A stretch of DNA of 64,000 bases, taken from the NCBI RefSeq assembly GCF_035514885.1, contig NZ_DATJCH010000012.1:372001-436000 (forward strand). Reading direction: 5' to 3'. The translations under genes were made by a program, and so were the position numbers. The notes beneath the pieces were generated by a model that did not search any database, was not told the origin of the DNA, and saw only the letters and a list, made by a program, of their open reading frames with translations. Positions 41,612 to 51,194 of the stretch are shown here, in pieces; positions within the stretch are counted from its first letter, which is position 1; every line of letters begins with the position of its first letter. This stretch comes from Albibacterium sp035514885 (GTDB lineage: Bacteria; Bacteroidota; Bacteroidia; Sphingobacteriales; Sphingobacteriaceae).

Positions 41612-43456
41612 TTATTTCTTTTTAGGAGTAGTTTGAGCTGCAGGAGCTTGTTGACGCATGTAATCTTCCATACGTTTCTGGAAGCCTGATTTCTTTTTCT
41701 TAGATTCAGGTTTCTTTTTGTGCTCTTGAAGTTTTGCATGGATTTTCTCGTCATTAATCATCTGACGAATGGCAAACTGCTGTCCGAATGTAAATAAGGT
41801 TGAAAGGAAATAGTAATAAGTTAATCCGGATGGATAGCTATTCAAAACGAATAAGAATATTAACGGCATAAAGTAACCGATATATTTCATTTGGCCCGTT
41901 ACGCCTGATACTGAATTGTTATACCAGGTTGAAAGCAATGTTGCCAAAGTCATCAATATTACCATTAAACTAATGTGTCCAACGCCGAAGATCGGTTTAA
42001 AGGTTACAATAGCATCATAGGTCGATAAATCATTCATCCATAGGAAGCTTTCTCCTCTCAATTCAAAGAGGTTAGGGAAGAAGAAGAAGAAGGCAATGGT
42101 GAAAGGCATTTGTAATATCATTGGAATACAACCACCCATTGGGTTTACACCAGCTTGTTTATAGAGCTTGAGGTATTCCTGCTGTAAAAGAGTAGGGTTA
42201 TCCTCACCAACCTTTTTCTTAATTTCATCCATTTCAGGTTTTAATACCCGCATTTTGGCCATAGAAACGTATGACTTGTAGCTCAATGGTGATAAAACTA
42301 ATTTAAGGAGAATCGTAAGAATAAGGATGATTATACCATATCCCAGGTTAAATCCTTCAAGAACATTAAAAACTGGTAATGTAATGAATCTGTTGATCCA
42401 TGTCATTGGTCCCCATCCTAAATCAATTTGTTTTTCGAAGTCATATCCTTGATCCTTCAGTATAGAATACTTATTAGGACCAAAGAAGAATTTCATCGGG
42501 TAGGTATTAATATCTTGTCTCGAGAAATCGAGGTTTAAATCTGCTTCAAAAGATTTAACAACATTTGCTGCTGTGGTAGTATTAACGGCTAAAGTTCCAC
42601 CAGCGAAATCCTGATCCGCTATTAAAGAGTTTGAGAAGAAATGCTGTTTAAATGTTACCCAATTGGTTTTGCCAATATCCTCTTGATCATCTTTTCCTGT
42701 GCTCAAGCTTTCAACATCTCCTTCAGCTGTTCTAAAGTATGCAGTAGAATAGCGTTGCTCATTGGCAATGTCTTTTTCCTTTTGAGAAAGGGATGAATTC
42801 CAGTTTAAGATTAATTGCTTTTGGCTAGGAGCAACCACATTCTGCATGCCTTTTGTAACTACTGTGAAACCAACCTGGTAGCTGTTGCCTGTTAAAGAGT
42901 AGATATAATCTATATACTTGCCCTCAGCATAATTTAAACGTAAAGTTAAAGCAGATGAATCACTATCACTTACTGAAAATCCTTGATCCGGACCGGCAAA
43001 ATACAAGTTGTTAGTATTGATGTTTTCTCCAGCAGTTGAAAATTGTAAGCCGAAAGTATTATCATCACCATCAAACATGATTAAAGGGTTTCCCTGATAA
43101 TCCACTTCGTTCTTCAACTCAACAGACTTAATTCTACCTCCTCTATTTGAAATATTTACTTTTAGAAGCTCATTTTCTAATGTGATAAGTTTTTCAGTTC
43201 CTTTTTTAGAGCTACCAAAAGGACCGGTAGCAATTATTGAGTCTGGTTCTGAAGTAGCAATTAGACTACTATCAACGGCACTAATAGCTGTTGTATCGTT
43301 CGTAACCGCATTTGCACCTTTGGTCTTTGCAAGTGCAATAGAGTCTTGTAAAAGCTGCTCTCTTTTAATCTCTTCCTCAGATGGTCTCATCAGGAATACC
43401 GAACCAACGATAATAATTAACATTAAAAAGAGGCCGGTAAACGTATTTCTATCCAT
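41612..43456 (-). CDS. yidC: Membrane protein insertase YidC
   Basis: This 614-residue inner-membrane insertase has an N-terminal anchor (about 6-22), a large periplasmic beta-domain (about 75-355) and five C-terminal membrane segments. The conserved insertase core includes QQEYLKLYKQAGVNPMGGCIPMILQMP. The basic tail (HKKKPESKKKKSGFQKR) probably touches the ribosome. It folds and inserts proteins with or without SecYEG. It follows pyrG by 23 bases, a gene pair common in Bacteroidota. Confidence 0.97.
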   Translation of the reverse strand: MDRNTFTGLFLMLIIIVGSVFLMRPSEEEIKREQLLQDSIALAKTKGANAVTNDTTAISAVDSSLIATSEPDSIIATGPFGSSKKGTEKLITLENELLKVNISNRGGRIKSVELKNEVDYQGNPLIMFDGDDNTFGLQFSTAGENINTNNLYFAGPDQGFSVSDSDSSALTLRLNYAEGKYIDYIYSLTGNSYQVGFTVVTKGMQNVVAPSQKQLILNWNSSLSQKEKDIANEQRYSTAYFRTAEGDVESLSTGKDDQEDIGKTNWVTFKQHFFSNSLIADQDFAGGTLAVNTTTAANVVKSFEADLNLDFSRQDINTYPMKFFFGPNKYSILKDQGYDFEKQIDLGWGPMTWINRFITLPVFNVLEGFNLGYGIIILILTILLKLVLSPLSYKSYVSMAKMRVLKPEMDEIKKKVGEDNPTLLQQEYLKLYKQAGVNPMGGCIPMILQMPFTIAFFFFFPNLFELRGESFLWMNDLSTYDAIVTFKPIFGVGHISLMVILMTLATLLSTWYNNSVSGVTGQMKYIGYFMPLIFLFVLNSYPSGLTYYYFLSTLFTFGQQFAIRQMINDEKIHAKLQEHKKKPESKKKKSGFQKRMEDYMRQQAPAAQTTPKKK

Positions 43457-43479
43457 ACTTATATATTATTCTTTGATTT

Positions 43480-45117
43480 TTATTTAGCAGTTACTTTTCG
43501 TTCTTCATTAATTTTCCTAGCATGCTGTAAAGAAGCGGCTACAAAGTTAACAAAAAGTGGATGCGGATGAACAACTGTCGATTTTAATTCAGGATGAAAC
43601 TGAGAACCTATAAAAAATGGATGGTTTTTAAGCTCTACAATCTCTACCAATCCATTATCAGGATTTATTCCAGAAGCAATCATTCCCTCTTTTTCGAATT
43701 GATCAAGGTATTTATTGTTAAACTCATAGCGATGACGATGACGCTCAGTTATTTTCGTTTTACTATATATAGTAGAAGCTTTTGATCCTTTTTTAAGATC
43801 GCAAGGATAGGAGCCAAGTCGCATCGTTCCACCTTTATTTTTTATTTTCTTTTGCTCTTCCATCAAGTTTATTACCGGATGTTTCGTTTTAGAGTTCATC
43901 TCGAAGCTATTTGCATCCTTTATGCCTAAAACGTTTCTTGCAAATTCAATAACGGCACATTGCATCCCTAAACATATTCCGAAAAAAGGTATCTGATTTT
44001 CGCGAACGTATTGAATCGAAGCTATTTTGCCTTCCAATCCTCTTTCTCCAAAACCGGGTGCTACTAAAATACCGCTTAAGCCTTTTAACTTTTCAGCAAC
44101 ATTAGCTTCTGTAATACTTTCAGATGAAAGATATTTTACAATTACTTTGCATTCATTTACCGCACCTGCATGGATAAATGCCTCGTTGATAGATTTATAT
44201 GCATCGGGTAATTCAACATATTTTCCTACCAATCCTATCTTAATCTCTGAAGTTGGGTTTTTAACTTTACCAAGAAAGTCTTTCCATAAAGAAAGTTCAG
44301 GTTCAGAACGAGTTGGAAGCTTTAATTTTGCTAAAACAGTTTTATCAAGTTGTTCTCTTAGCATCAATAAAGGAACATCATAGATTGATGGTGCATCAAT
44401 TGATTCAACAACTGCATTCAGATTAACATTACAGAACAGGGCTATCTTTTTTCGGAGTTCTGAATTTAAATGATGCTCGGTACGGCAAACCAAAATATCA
44501 GGCTGTATACCGTATTCTAAAAGCATTTTAACCGAGTGTTGCGTTGGTTTAGTTTTTAGTTCACCTGCGGCTGCTAAAAATGGCACCAAGGTTAAATGTA
44601 TAACAAGGGAGTCGTTGCTTCCTAGTTCCCAACGAAGTTGACGAACTGCTTCAATGAAAGGAAGAGATTCAATATCACCGACCGTACCACCAAGTTCAGT
44701 GATAACAATATCATAATCGCCGCTCTCACCCAACAAACGCATATTCCGTTTAATCTCATCTGTAATATGTGGAACAACCTGAACTGTCTTTCCTAAATAA
44801 TCACCAGCCCGTTCTTTTTGAATTACATTTTGATAAATTCTTCCGGTGGTGATATTATTTGCTTGTGAGGTAGGGGTATCCAAAAATCGTTCGTAGTGAC
44901 CTAAGTCCAAATCAGTTTCTGCGCCATCTTCTGTTACATAGCACTCTCCATGCTCATAAGGGTTTAAAGTTCCCGGATCTATATTAATATATGGATCGAA
45001 TTTTTGAATGGTAACTTTATAGCCACGCGCCTGAAGAAGTTTAGCTAGAGATGCTGAAATAATGCCTTTACCTAACGAGGAGGTAACACCGCCCGTAACG
45101 AAAATGTATTTTGTCAT
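43480..45117 (-). CDS. pyrG: CTP synthase
   Basis: This 545-residue enzyme turns UTP into CTP with ATP and glutamine. The synthetase domain starts MTKYIFVTGGVTSSLGKG and has the P-loop GKGIISASLAKLL. The glutaminase domain has the nucleophile Cys in FFGICLGMQ and the His/Glu pair in FIGSQFHPE. Size and layout are normal. It heads a pyrG-yidC transcript and is divergent from the DEAD-box helicase gene. Confidence 0.98.
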   Translation of the reverse strand: MTKYIFVTGGVTSSLGKGIISASLAKLLQARGYKVTIQKFDPYINIDPGTLNPYEHGECYVTEDGAETDLDLGHYERFLDTPTSQANNITTGRIYQNVIQKERAGDYLGKTVQVVPHITDEIKRNMRLLGESGDYDIVITELGGTVGDIESLPFIEAVRQLRWELGSNDSLVIHLTLVPFLAAAGELKTKPTQHSVKMLLEYGIQPDILVCRTEHHLNSELRKKIALFCNVNLNAVVESIDAPSIYDVPLLMLREQLDKTVLAKLKLPTRSEPELSLWKDFLGKVKNPTSEIKIGLVGKYVELPDAYKSINEAFIHAGAVNECKVIVKYLSSESITEANVAEKLKGLSGILVAPGFGERGLEGKIASIQYVRENQIPFFGICLGMQCAVIEFARNVLGIKDANSFEMNSKTKHPVINLMEEQKKIKNKGGTMRLGSYPCDLKKGSKASTIYSKTKITERHRHRYEFNNKYLDQFEKEGMIASGINPDNGLVEIVELKNHPFFIGSQFHPELKSTVVHPHPLFVNFVAASLQHARKINEERKVTAK

Positions 45118-45321
45118 AGTAATCTGTTGGATATTCTTATAGAAAATGATCGTTTCTAACCTTTTTCTAATCTTTTTGTACGGGATACAAAATTAGAAAT
45201 TATTTTTGGGTATTTTGACCTATTAAATATTTAGTACATTTTTGTTTGTTTAAAACCTTCGATAAAAGGTTGACTTTCACTTATTTTTAATACTTTTACA
45301 CTTTCTAATAATTATACAATA

Positions 45322-46572
45322 TTGATATTTACTGATTTTAATTTTGATGAACGTCTTTTAGACGGTCTTAATAGTATGGGTTATAAAAGCCCTACTCCAA
45401 TACAAGCCCAAGCAATTCCTCTTATTCAATCCAATCACGACTTAATTGCGTGTGCCCAGACAGGTACGGGGAAAACAGCTTCTTATTTACTTCCTGTAAT
45501 GGATGGTATTTGTAAATTGGAAAAGAAACCTGCCATAAGTGCCTTAGTATTAGCTCCTACACGTGAGCTGGCATTGCAAATCGACCAACAGATTGAAGGG
45601 CTTGCTTATTTTACAGGAATTAGTTCCATTGCTATTTATGGGGGAGGAAACGGTGCAGATTATGAACAGCAGCGTAAATCTTTAAGGGAAGGTGTAGATA
45701 TTGTTATAGCTACACCGGGTAGATTAATTGCTCATTTGAATTCTGGAGGAGTCCTTTTTAATGATATCAAATTTCTGGTTCTAGATGAGGCAGACAGGAT
45801 GTTGGATATGGGTTTCCAAGAGGATCTATTGCATATTATCCGGAAACTACCCAGTCAACGTCAAACATTGCTTTTTTCTGCAACCATGCCTTCAAAGATC
45901 AGGCAATTTGCTCAGAAACTACTTAAAAATCCGCAGCACATAAATATTGCAACATCAAGTCCGGCAGAAGGTATTCTTCAGCAATGCTATCGTGTTTATG
46001 ATGAGAATAAAAATGCTCTGCTGGTAGATATTTTGAAAAACGGAGCATATAAGAGTGTAATAGTCTTTGCTTCGACGAAAGAAAAAGTAAAACGCTTAGA
46101 CCTAGACCTGAAGAAGACCGGCTTACAAGTGAAAGCTTTCCACTCTGATTTGAAGCAGGATGAAAGGCAACAGATACTGCTTGATTTTAAAAATAGAAAG
46201 CTGAATGTCTTAGTGGGTACTGATGTCCTTTCAAGAGGAATTGATGTTGATGGAATTGATCTGGTAGTCAACTTTGATGTACCCGGCGATCCGGAAGATT
46301 ATATTCATAGAATTGGCCGTACTGCCCGAGCAGAAAGCACAGGTACTGCAATAACTTTCGTAAATAATAAAGATTACGGTAAATTTAAGTCTATCGAAGA
46401 ATTAATGGATCGGAAAGTTGATCGAATTCCATTAGCAAGCACCTATGGTGAAGAACCAAAAGAGCCAATAAAATCAAATGGCCGTCCGACAAATAAAAAA
46501 TCCAATAACGGTAAACGTAAGATATTCAACAAGAAACGTGCTGTAGAAACAAATGATGCTCCAAAGAGTTAA
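45322..46572 (+). CDS. rhlE: DEAD-box RNA helicase (RhlE-like)
   Basis: This 416-residue helicase has Q-motif region YKSPTPIQAQAIP, Walker A AQTGTGKT (45-52), LDEADRMLDMGF, SAT in LLFSATMPSK, and HRIGRTARAES. A basic C-terminal tail (KSNNGKRKIFNKKRA) follows. RhlE proteins remodel RNA, often in ribosome assembly or the cold. The start is TTG at 45322; homologs begin MIFxDFNFDERLL, and no ATG fits. It lies about 100 bases before tRNA-Arg. Confidence 0.93.
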   Translation: MIFTDFNFDERLLDGLNSMGYKSPTPIQAQAIPLIQSNHDLIACAQTGTGKTASYLLPVMDGICKLEKKPAISALVLAPTRELALQIDQQIEGLAYFTGISSIAIYGGGNGADYEQQRKSLREGVDIVIATPGRLIAHLNSGGVLFNDIKFLVLDEADRMLDMGFQEDLLHIIRKLPSQRQTLLFSATMPSKIRQFAQKLLKNPQHINIATSSPAEGILQQCYRVYDENKNALLVDILKNGAYKSVIVFASTKEKVKRLDLDLKKTGLQVKAFHSDLKQDERQQILLDFKNRKLNVLVGTDVLSRGIDVDGIDLVVNFDVPGDPEDYIHRIGRTARAESTGTAITFVNNKDYGKFKSIEELMDRKVDRIPLASTYGEEPKEPIKSNGRPTNKKSNNGKRKIFNKKRAVETNDAPKS

Positions 46573-46620
46573 TTAAGCATTATTAAATAAGATTTGAAAT
46601 GCAGATATTGTTACTTTAAT

Positions 46621-46653
46621 TTTGCTCAAATGTTAAAGATTTTATTATTTTTG
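46621..46653 (+). promoter_or_regulatory. Promoter of tRNA-Arg
   Basis: TTTG at 46621-46624 and TATTTTTG at 46646-46653, 21 bases apart. The -7 box and the next five bases match those of the tRNA-His promoter. Confidence 0.7.
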
Positions 46654-46671
46654 CATTCGTTTTAACAACGA

Positions 46672-46745
46672 GCCTCCATAGCTCAGCTGGATAGAGCAAC
46701 GGTTTTCTAAACCGTCGGTCACAAGTTCGAATCTTGTTGGGGGTA
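46672..46745 (+). tRNA. tRNA-Arg (anticodon TCT)
   Basis: Acceptor GCCTCCA pairs with TGGGGGT. The anticodon stem ACGGT/ACCGT has loop TTTCTAA with anticodon TCT. The T-arm is ACAAG-TTCGAAT-CTTGT. The discriminator A is at 46745 and CCA is not encoded. Confidence 0.96.
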
Positions 46746-46747
46746 CT

Positions 46748-48100
46748 TTACCGGAGTTTAAGTTCCAAAGACTTATCTCCGGTTTTTTTTATGCTTAACT
46801 TATTATCGCTGGCAAGCTCAGCAAACTCCAAAGTAAACTTTGTTCCATTGCCTGGCAGGCTGCTGAAACTGATTTGTATATTCTGCAATTCTGTATACTC
46901 TTTGCACAGGATTAAACCCAGTCCGACACCCTTTTCATTATTAGTGCCATAGGTAGATGTTGCATGAAGTGTAAAGAGATTAGCCTGCCTCTCCTTTGGG
47001 ATGCCAATGCCATTGTCGGTGATATTCAATCTCAATCTGCCTCGATCACAATTGCTGTTAATCTGGATCTCACCACCTGCAGGTGTGAATTTAATTGCAT
47101 TGTTCACCAGATTCTGGATTACTAGTTTAAGCATATCCGTATCAGCATATAACTCAAGAGATGGATCAACGTCAGCATAAATCGCCACAGATTTTATTTT
47201 CGCGGCTGTTTGTTGAATAAGAAGACAGTCTGCTACCATTTCAGATAAGTTTAATCTAACCAAATTTACACTCGTACCACCATCCATTTGCGATTTTGTC
47301 CAGCTCAGTAAATTGTGCAACATTACCTGCATGTTTTTTGTTTCATTAAGCAGGTTCTTTTCGAGGAATTGGCGCTCCTCTGCTGATAACTCATATCCAT
47401 TGAGTGTCTCTAGGTAAGTTGTGATAGAATTAAGCGGAGATCGGAGATCATGAGATAAAATGGATAGTAAGCGTGTCTTTGAATTATTGGCTACTTCTAA
47501 TGCTTGGGAAGCTTTCAGCGCATTGTCCTTTTCGCGTTCGTAATTTTTAATTAAATAAGAAAGCACCGTACCAATGCATATTACTACACAAATATAAGTT
47601 GTAGAGGTATCAAGAAACAAATCGCTGCGCTTGACATAGGTGATTTTAACAAAATCAGTGTTATAATATTCAATTAGTAAGAGTGTTCCAACAATACTCA
47701 CATTGCCAAGCATCCAGTACAAAAACTGCTTGGTCGGCATTACAGATAATGTAAAAACCAGCGAAAGCAAGTACAGAATTAAGGTAGGACCTTGTATGCC
47801 AGAATTAATAAAGTAATTGAAGGCCATGAGTATGCTCGTACCGGCACTGAATAAAATAAGGCTCGATTGCAATCTGCCAAAATACCGTGAATTGATATAC
47901 ATTGCAGCAATCACGATCCAAGTCACGAATAATGCTGCGTTGACCAGGGGCACTTTGATCATAATATTTACCAGCAAGGCCAAAGGAAGACCGATAAGGG
48001 CAATTATACTGACTTTGTGAAATATTCTGGCCTGAAGTGATGTGTCTCCAGCATTGCCAACTAATTTGTCATGCAGTCGTTTAAAGGTTTCAATAATCAA
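46748..48100 (-). CDS. Orphan membrane sensor histidine kinase
   Basis: This 450-residue kinase has about six to seven membrane segments (about 30-185) with no recognisable periplasmic sensor, then a coiled linker. The HisKA domain has H217 (LSHDLRSPLNSITTYLE). The ATPase domain has the N box LVNNAIKFTPAGG, G1 NITDNGIGIP and G2 GVGLGLILCKEY. It should phosphorylate a response regulator, but none is encoded nearby. The last codons (KKTGDKSLELKLR) double as the tRNA-Arg terminator on the other strand. Confidence 0.92.
   Translation of the reverse strand: MIIETFKRLHDKLVGNAGDTSLQARIFHKVSIIALIGLPLALLVNIMIKVPLVNAALFVTWIVIAAMYINSRYFGRLQSSLILFSAGTSILMAFNYFINSGIQGPTLILYLLSLVFTLSVMPTKQFLYWMLGNVSIVGTLLLIEYYNTDFVKITYVKRSDLFLDTSTTYICVVICIGTVLSYLIKNYEREKDNALKASQALEVANNSKTRLLSILSHDLRSPLNSITTYLETLNGYELSAEERQFLEKNLLNETKNMQVMLHNLLSWTKSQMDGGTSVNLVRLNLSEMVADCLLIQQTAAKIKSVAIYADVDPSLELYADTDMLKLVIQNLVNNAIKFTPAGGEIQINSNCDRGRLRLNITDNGIGIPKERQANLFTLHATSTYGTNNEKGVGLGLILCKEYTELQNIQISFSSLPGNGTKFTLEFAELASDNKLSIKKTGDKSLELKLR
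46751..46790 (+). terminator. tRNA-Arg terminator inside the kinase coding end
   Basis: CCGGAGTTTAAG (46751-46762) pairs with CTTATCTCCGG (46772-46782) with an imperfect middle, followed by eight T residues. It follows tRNA-Arg by five bases and lies wholly in the last codons of the opposing kinase gene. Confidence 0.75.
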
Positions 48101-48125
48101 AACACAAATGGTTTAGGGATAAAAG

Positions 48126-48440
48126 CTATCCATAATAACAGATATATGCAACATCAGTATCACACATAACTTCAAAAGTTGTATTAGCTTCTACATTAAA
48201 TTCATCGTGTTCCATGTATTTCTCCCAGCTAACATTCGGTAATTTAACATCCATAATGCCAGAAACTACAACCATTTTTTCTGGTGATGAAGTAGAAAAT
48301 TCATACGTTCCTTTTTTCATTACACCTAGTGTGGCTTTGCCTTGCTCTGTTTCTAATCCCAGACTTTGAACCTTGCCATCAAAATATACATTGTGAGATA
48401 TTTCCCTACTGATTGGAGAGGAGTTTGTTGAATCGCTCAT
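48126..48440 (-). CDS. ppnP: Pyrimidine/purine nucleoside phosphorylase (PpnP)
   Basis: This 104-residue cupin-fold enzyme of the former DUF1255/YaiE family splits nucleosides with phosphate. Matching blocks are ISHNVYFDGKVQSLGLE and GVMKKGTYEFSTSSPEKM, with NVSWEKY and a C-terminal EVMCDTDVAYICYYG. Length is normal. It lies 25 bases upstream of the kinase on the same strand. Confidence 0.9.
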   Translation of the reverse strand: MSDSTNSSPISREISHNVYFDGKVQSLGLETEQGKATLGVMKKGTYEFSTSSPEKMVVVSGIMDVKLPNVSWEKYMEHDEFNVEANTTFEVMCDTDVAYICYYG

Positions 48441-48600
48441 AAATTATTGTTTTTATAAATAAAGTTAAGCAAATATATCGTCTGTATCTTTAAGATATGG
48501 AAAGTATAAAATCTATTTCTTCAAATTATATACTAATATATTTTAATTGTTAGTTAGATTATTAATCTCAAATTGTTTAATCTATTTAAATATTAATAAA

Positions 48601-49440
48601 TCAAGCGTCAATCATGGTTTGAATATCTAGTTTTTTCATCTTTATAACGGCTTGCATTACACGCTCGAATTTCGTGGGGTCAGACATTAATTCATCTAAA
48701 ATAGCCGGAACAATCTGCCATGAAACGCCATATTTATCTTCTAGCCAACCGCATTGACTTTCTCTTCCATTTTCTAATAGCTTATTCCAATAATAATCTA
48801 TCTCATCCTGTGTTTTACAGGTCACCACGATAGAAATTCCTTCATTGAATGAGAATTCATGCTCTGCAGAACTGTCCATTGCCATAAATACTTGATCATT
48901 AAGTTTGAACTGCGCATGTTTCACATAACCTTCAACATCAGCATCTTCAGCAGTATACTTCGAAATGCCATTGATACTTGAGTTTTCAAAGATTGAGGTA
49001 TAAAAATTAACAGCCTCTTCTGCTTTACCAGATTGCTCTTTTACAAACATGAATGAAGGTGTAAACTTTTGTCCTACATCTTTCATTTGCCCCAGGTAAA
49101 GTTGCCAACTAACGCCAAAACGATCTTGAACCCATCCATACCGTTCGCTCCAAGGATATTTGTCAATAGGCATAAGTATGGATCCGCCATCTTTAAGTTT
49201 ATCCCAGGTTTCATTTGTTTCTTCTATGGATTCACATAATACAAAAAAAGAAATGGAGGGGTTCTTTTTAAACATGGGGCCTCCATTTAAGCCCATAAAC
49301 CTCTGTCCATATAAATTAAAGCTTACAACTAGAGAGCTTTTTAATTTTATTTCTGAATCTTTAAAAACAGAACAATAGAAGTTTGCAGCAGCCTCGGCCT
49401 CATTATTAAACCATAGGCATGGATAAATTGAATTTTTCAT
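48601..49440 (-). CDS. Double VOC/PhnB-like protein
   Basis: This 279-residue protein holds two copies of a PhnB/3-demethylubiquinone-type VOC domain (about 4-125 and 135-265). Each copy has the pattern FYCSVFKDS or FYTSIFENS, then FMGLNGG or FMAMDSS, and ends YGVSWQL or YGVSWQI. Single-domain relatives are common; the tandem form is a known variant. It has no signal. VOC proteins of this group have poorly known substrates, so function is not assigned. Confidence 0.88.
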   Translation of the reverse strand: MKNSIYPCLWFNNEAEAAANFYCSVFKDSEIKLKSSLVVSFNLYGQRFMGLNGGPMFKKNPSISFFVLCESIEETNETWDKLKDGGSILMPIDKYPWSERYGWVQDRFGVSWQLYLGQMKDVGQKFTPSFMFVKEQSGKAEEAVNFYTSIFENSSINGISKYTAEDADVEGYVKHAQFKLNDQVFMAMDSSAEHEFSFNEGISIVVTCKTQDEIDYYWNKLLENGRESQCGWLEDKYGVSWQIVPAILDELMSDPTKFERVMQAVIKMKKLDIQTMIDA

Positions 49441-49566
49441 AATATATTAACTGGTTGATATATACAAATATAACGCATAGATAAATCAGAAATGTATATT
49501 TGATGCGACAATTATAGGGGTGATTGCGACAAGTAAAGAATAGAAGATAAAGTACTAAGTAGTATT

Positions 49567-50148
49567 TTAGTATAAAGTATTATCATAAATGGCAAGAACT
49601 ACATCCATAGTCTCTACTGTATTTTCATGGTCAAGGACAGTTGAATTATAGAATAGTTCAATATGTGCCAAATTCCTTCCGTCTTTTGCAGAGAAAAGAG
49701 TGCTTTCGCGATGGAAGTTTGAACTCAATGGAGACTTTTCTATGTGAAATGATACTCTTTGTAAGAGGTCATATAAAGTATTAAATGCTCTGAGGTCGGT
49801 CTGATTGTTTACTATAATTCTCCTTTCAAAGATCTGATCATTTTGGAATAAGAGTTCAAGACTTACCAATCCGGAACCATTATCACCCTTATAGGAATCA
49901 ATATTGAGAAAAGGATGACTAATAAATGTAGCCATCACCGAATTATCTGTTACAGCTATATTACCAACCCTATTAGATTGTTTTAATAAAGAAAGTGAGT
50001 TGCTTAAGTTAGATTTTATTGGAATACCAAAGAATAATTCTCTCGCTAATTCCATCATGTACTCATCTTCCACATCCTGACCAAAAGACGGATTAACTGA
50101 GTGCGTAAGAACTACAAGACAAATAACTCTAAACAAAAACTTTCTCAC
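49567..50148 (-). CDS. Secreted hypothetical protein
   Basis: This 193-residue protein has a signal peptide (about 1-23, NPSFGQ). The mature part has mixed strands and helices, with no motif I can name. It starts nine bases after the end of a small basic protein gene, so the two may share a transcript. Function is unknown. Confidence 0.7.
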   Translation of the reverse strand: MRKFLFRVICLVVLTHSVNPSFGQDVEDEYMMELARELFFGIPIKSNLSNSLSLLKQSNRVGNIAVTDNSVMATFISHPFLNIDSYKGDNGSGLVSLELLFQNDQIFERRIIVNNQTDLRAFNTLYDLLQRVSFHIEKSPLSSNFHRESTLFSAKDGRNLAHIELFYNSTVLDHENTVETMDVVLAIYDNTLY

Positions 50149-50157
50149 TCTTTAAAA

Positions 50158-50301
50158 TTACTTCTTCCTGCTATCCAGGTCTGATGATTTGCTTTTCTTA
50201 CCAGCCTGATAGTCTGAAACTACCTTTGAAGCAGCTGCAGTTGCATCTTTGGGAGCTTTTTTCTGATTCTTATTCGAGGTTTTATTATCATTTCTTCCCA
50301 T
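50158..50301 (-). CDS. Small basic 47-residue protein
   Basis: An ATG at 50301 opens a 47-codon frame ending TAA at 50158-50160: MGRNDNKTSNKNQKKAPKDA, then AAASKVVSDYQAGKKSKSS and a basic tail. It is rich in Lys, Asn, Ser and Ala, and likely disordered. The tight nine-base spacing to the next gene and its clean frame support it as a real gene. No family is recognised. Confidence 0.6.
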   Translation of the reverse strand: MGRNDNKTSNKNQKKAPKDATAAASKVVSDYQAGKKSKSSDLDSRKK

Positions 50302-50476
50302 GGTTGTTATATTTAGTATGCGTTATTGCATTTATAAATATACGGAAACTGAAAGCAACTTGACGATTCTATTATTAATAAATAAAATTTTACAGTCTGG
50401 AAATATTGTTCTCATATATTTCCTGTAGTTTAGTGCTAATATATTTAAATTATTATAATACTATTAAATTAAGACT

Positions 50477-51193
50477 ATGACACAAATTGATAAAGTGGCA
50501 ATAATCACAGGCGGAAGTTCAGGTATTGGATATGGAATTGCCGAATCCCTATTAAAGGAAGGTTATAACGTTGCAATTACATCAAGATCAGAAGCAAGGG
50601 CCTTAGAAGCTGTTAAAAAACTAAAAGGAATTGGAGTTGGAGCAGTAATTGGTTTAGAGGTAGATGTCCGTTCTTTCGATGATCAGGTTACAGCTGTAAA
50701 AGAGGTAGTAGAGAAGTGGGGAAGGGTAGATGTATTTGTAGCTAATGCCGGCGTTGGACACTTCGCTTCAGTTGCCGATTTGTCTGTTGAAGAATGGCAC
50801 GAAACGATTGATACCAACTTAACTGGTCCTTTTTATAGTATTAAAGCTTCCTTAGAAGCATTAAAAGCTAGCAAAGGTTATTTTATTACGATATCAAGTT
50901 TAGCAGGAACCAACTTCTTTGAAGGAGCTTCTGCGTATAACGCAAGTAAATTCGGTCTCACCGGTTTTACTCAGGCAGTTATGCTTGACATACGTAAGTT
51001 TGGGATTCGCGTAACTACCATTATGCCGGGTTCTGTTGCTACTGCATTTAATGGACATGAAGTAAATGACCAAGATGCCTGGAAGATCCAAAAGGAGGAT
51101 ATTGGAGAATTAGTAGCAGATATACTAAAGATGAATTCACGCTCTCTTCCTAGTAAAATAGAGATAAGGCCTTCATTGCCTCCACAAAAATAA
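50477..51193 (+). CDS. Short-chain dehydrogenase/reductase
   Basis: This 238-residue classical SDR has the cofactor motif TGGSSGIGYG (11-20), NAG (90-92), and the catalytic S141, Y154 and K158 (YNASK). It oxidises or reduces an unknown alcohol or ketone with NAD(P)(H). A basic pair (SRSEAR) after strand two hints at NADP(H) (inference). It is convergent with the exporter operon, one base apart. Confidence 0.92.
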   Translation: MTQIDKVAIITGGSSGIGYGIAESLLKEGYNVAITSRSEARALEAVKKLKGIGVGAVIGLEVDVRSFDDQVTAVKEVVEKWGRVDVFVANAGVGHFASVADLSVEEWHETIDTNLTGPFYSIKASLEALKASKGYFITISSLAGTNFFEGASAYNASKFGLTGFTQAVMLDIRKFGIRVTTIMPGSVATAFNGHEVNDQDAWKIQKEDIGELVADILKMNSRSLPSKIEIRPSLPPQK

Positions 51194-51194
51194 G

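Noticed and set aside
44027..44383. 118-residue plus-strand frame inside pyrG
   Set aside because: It is antisense to a highly conserved enzyme and shows no independent support.
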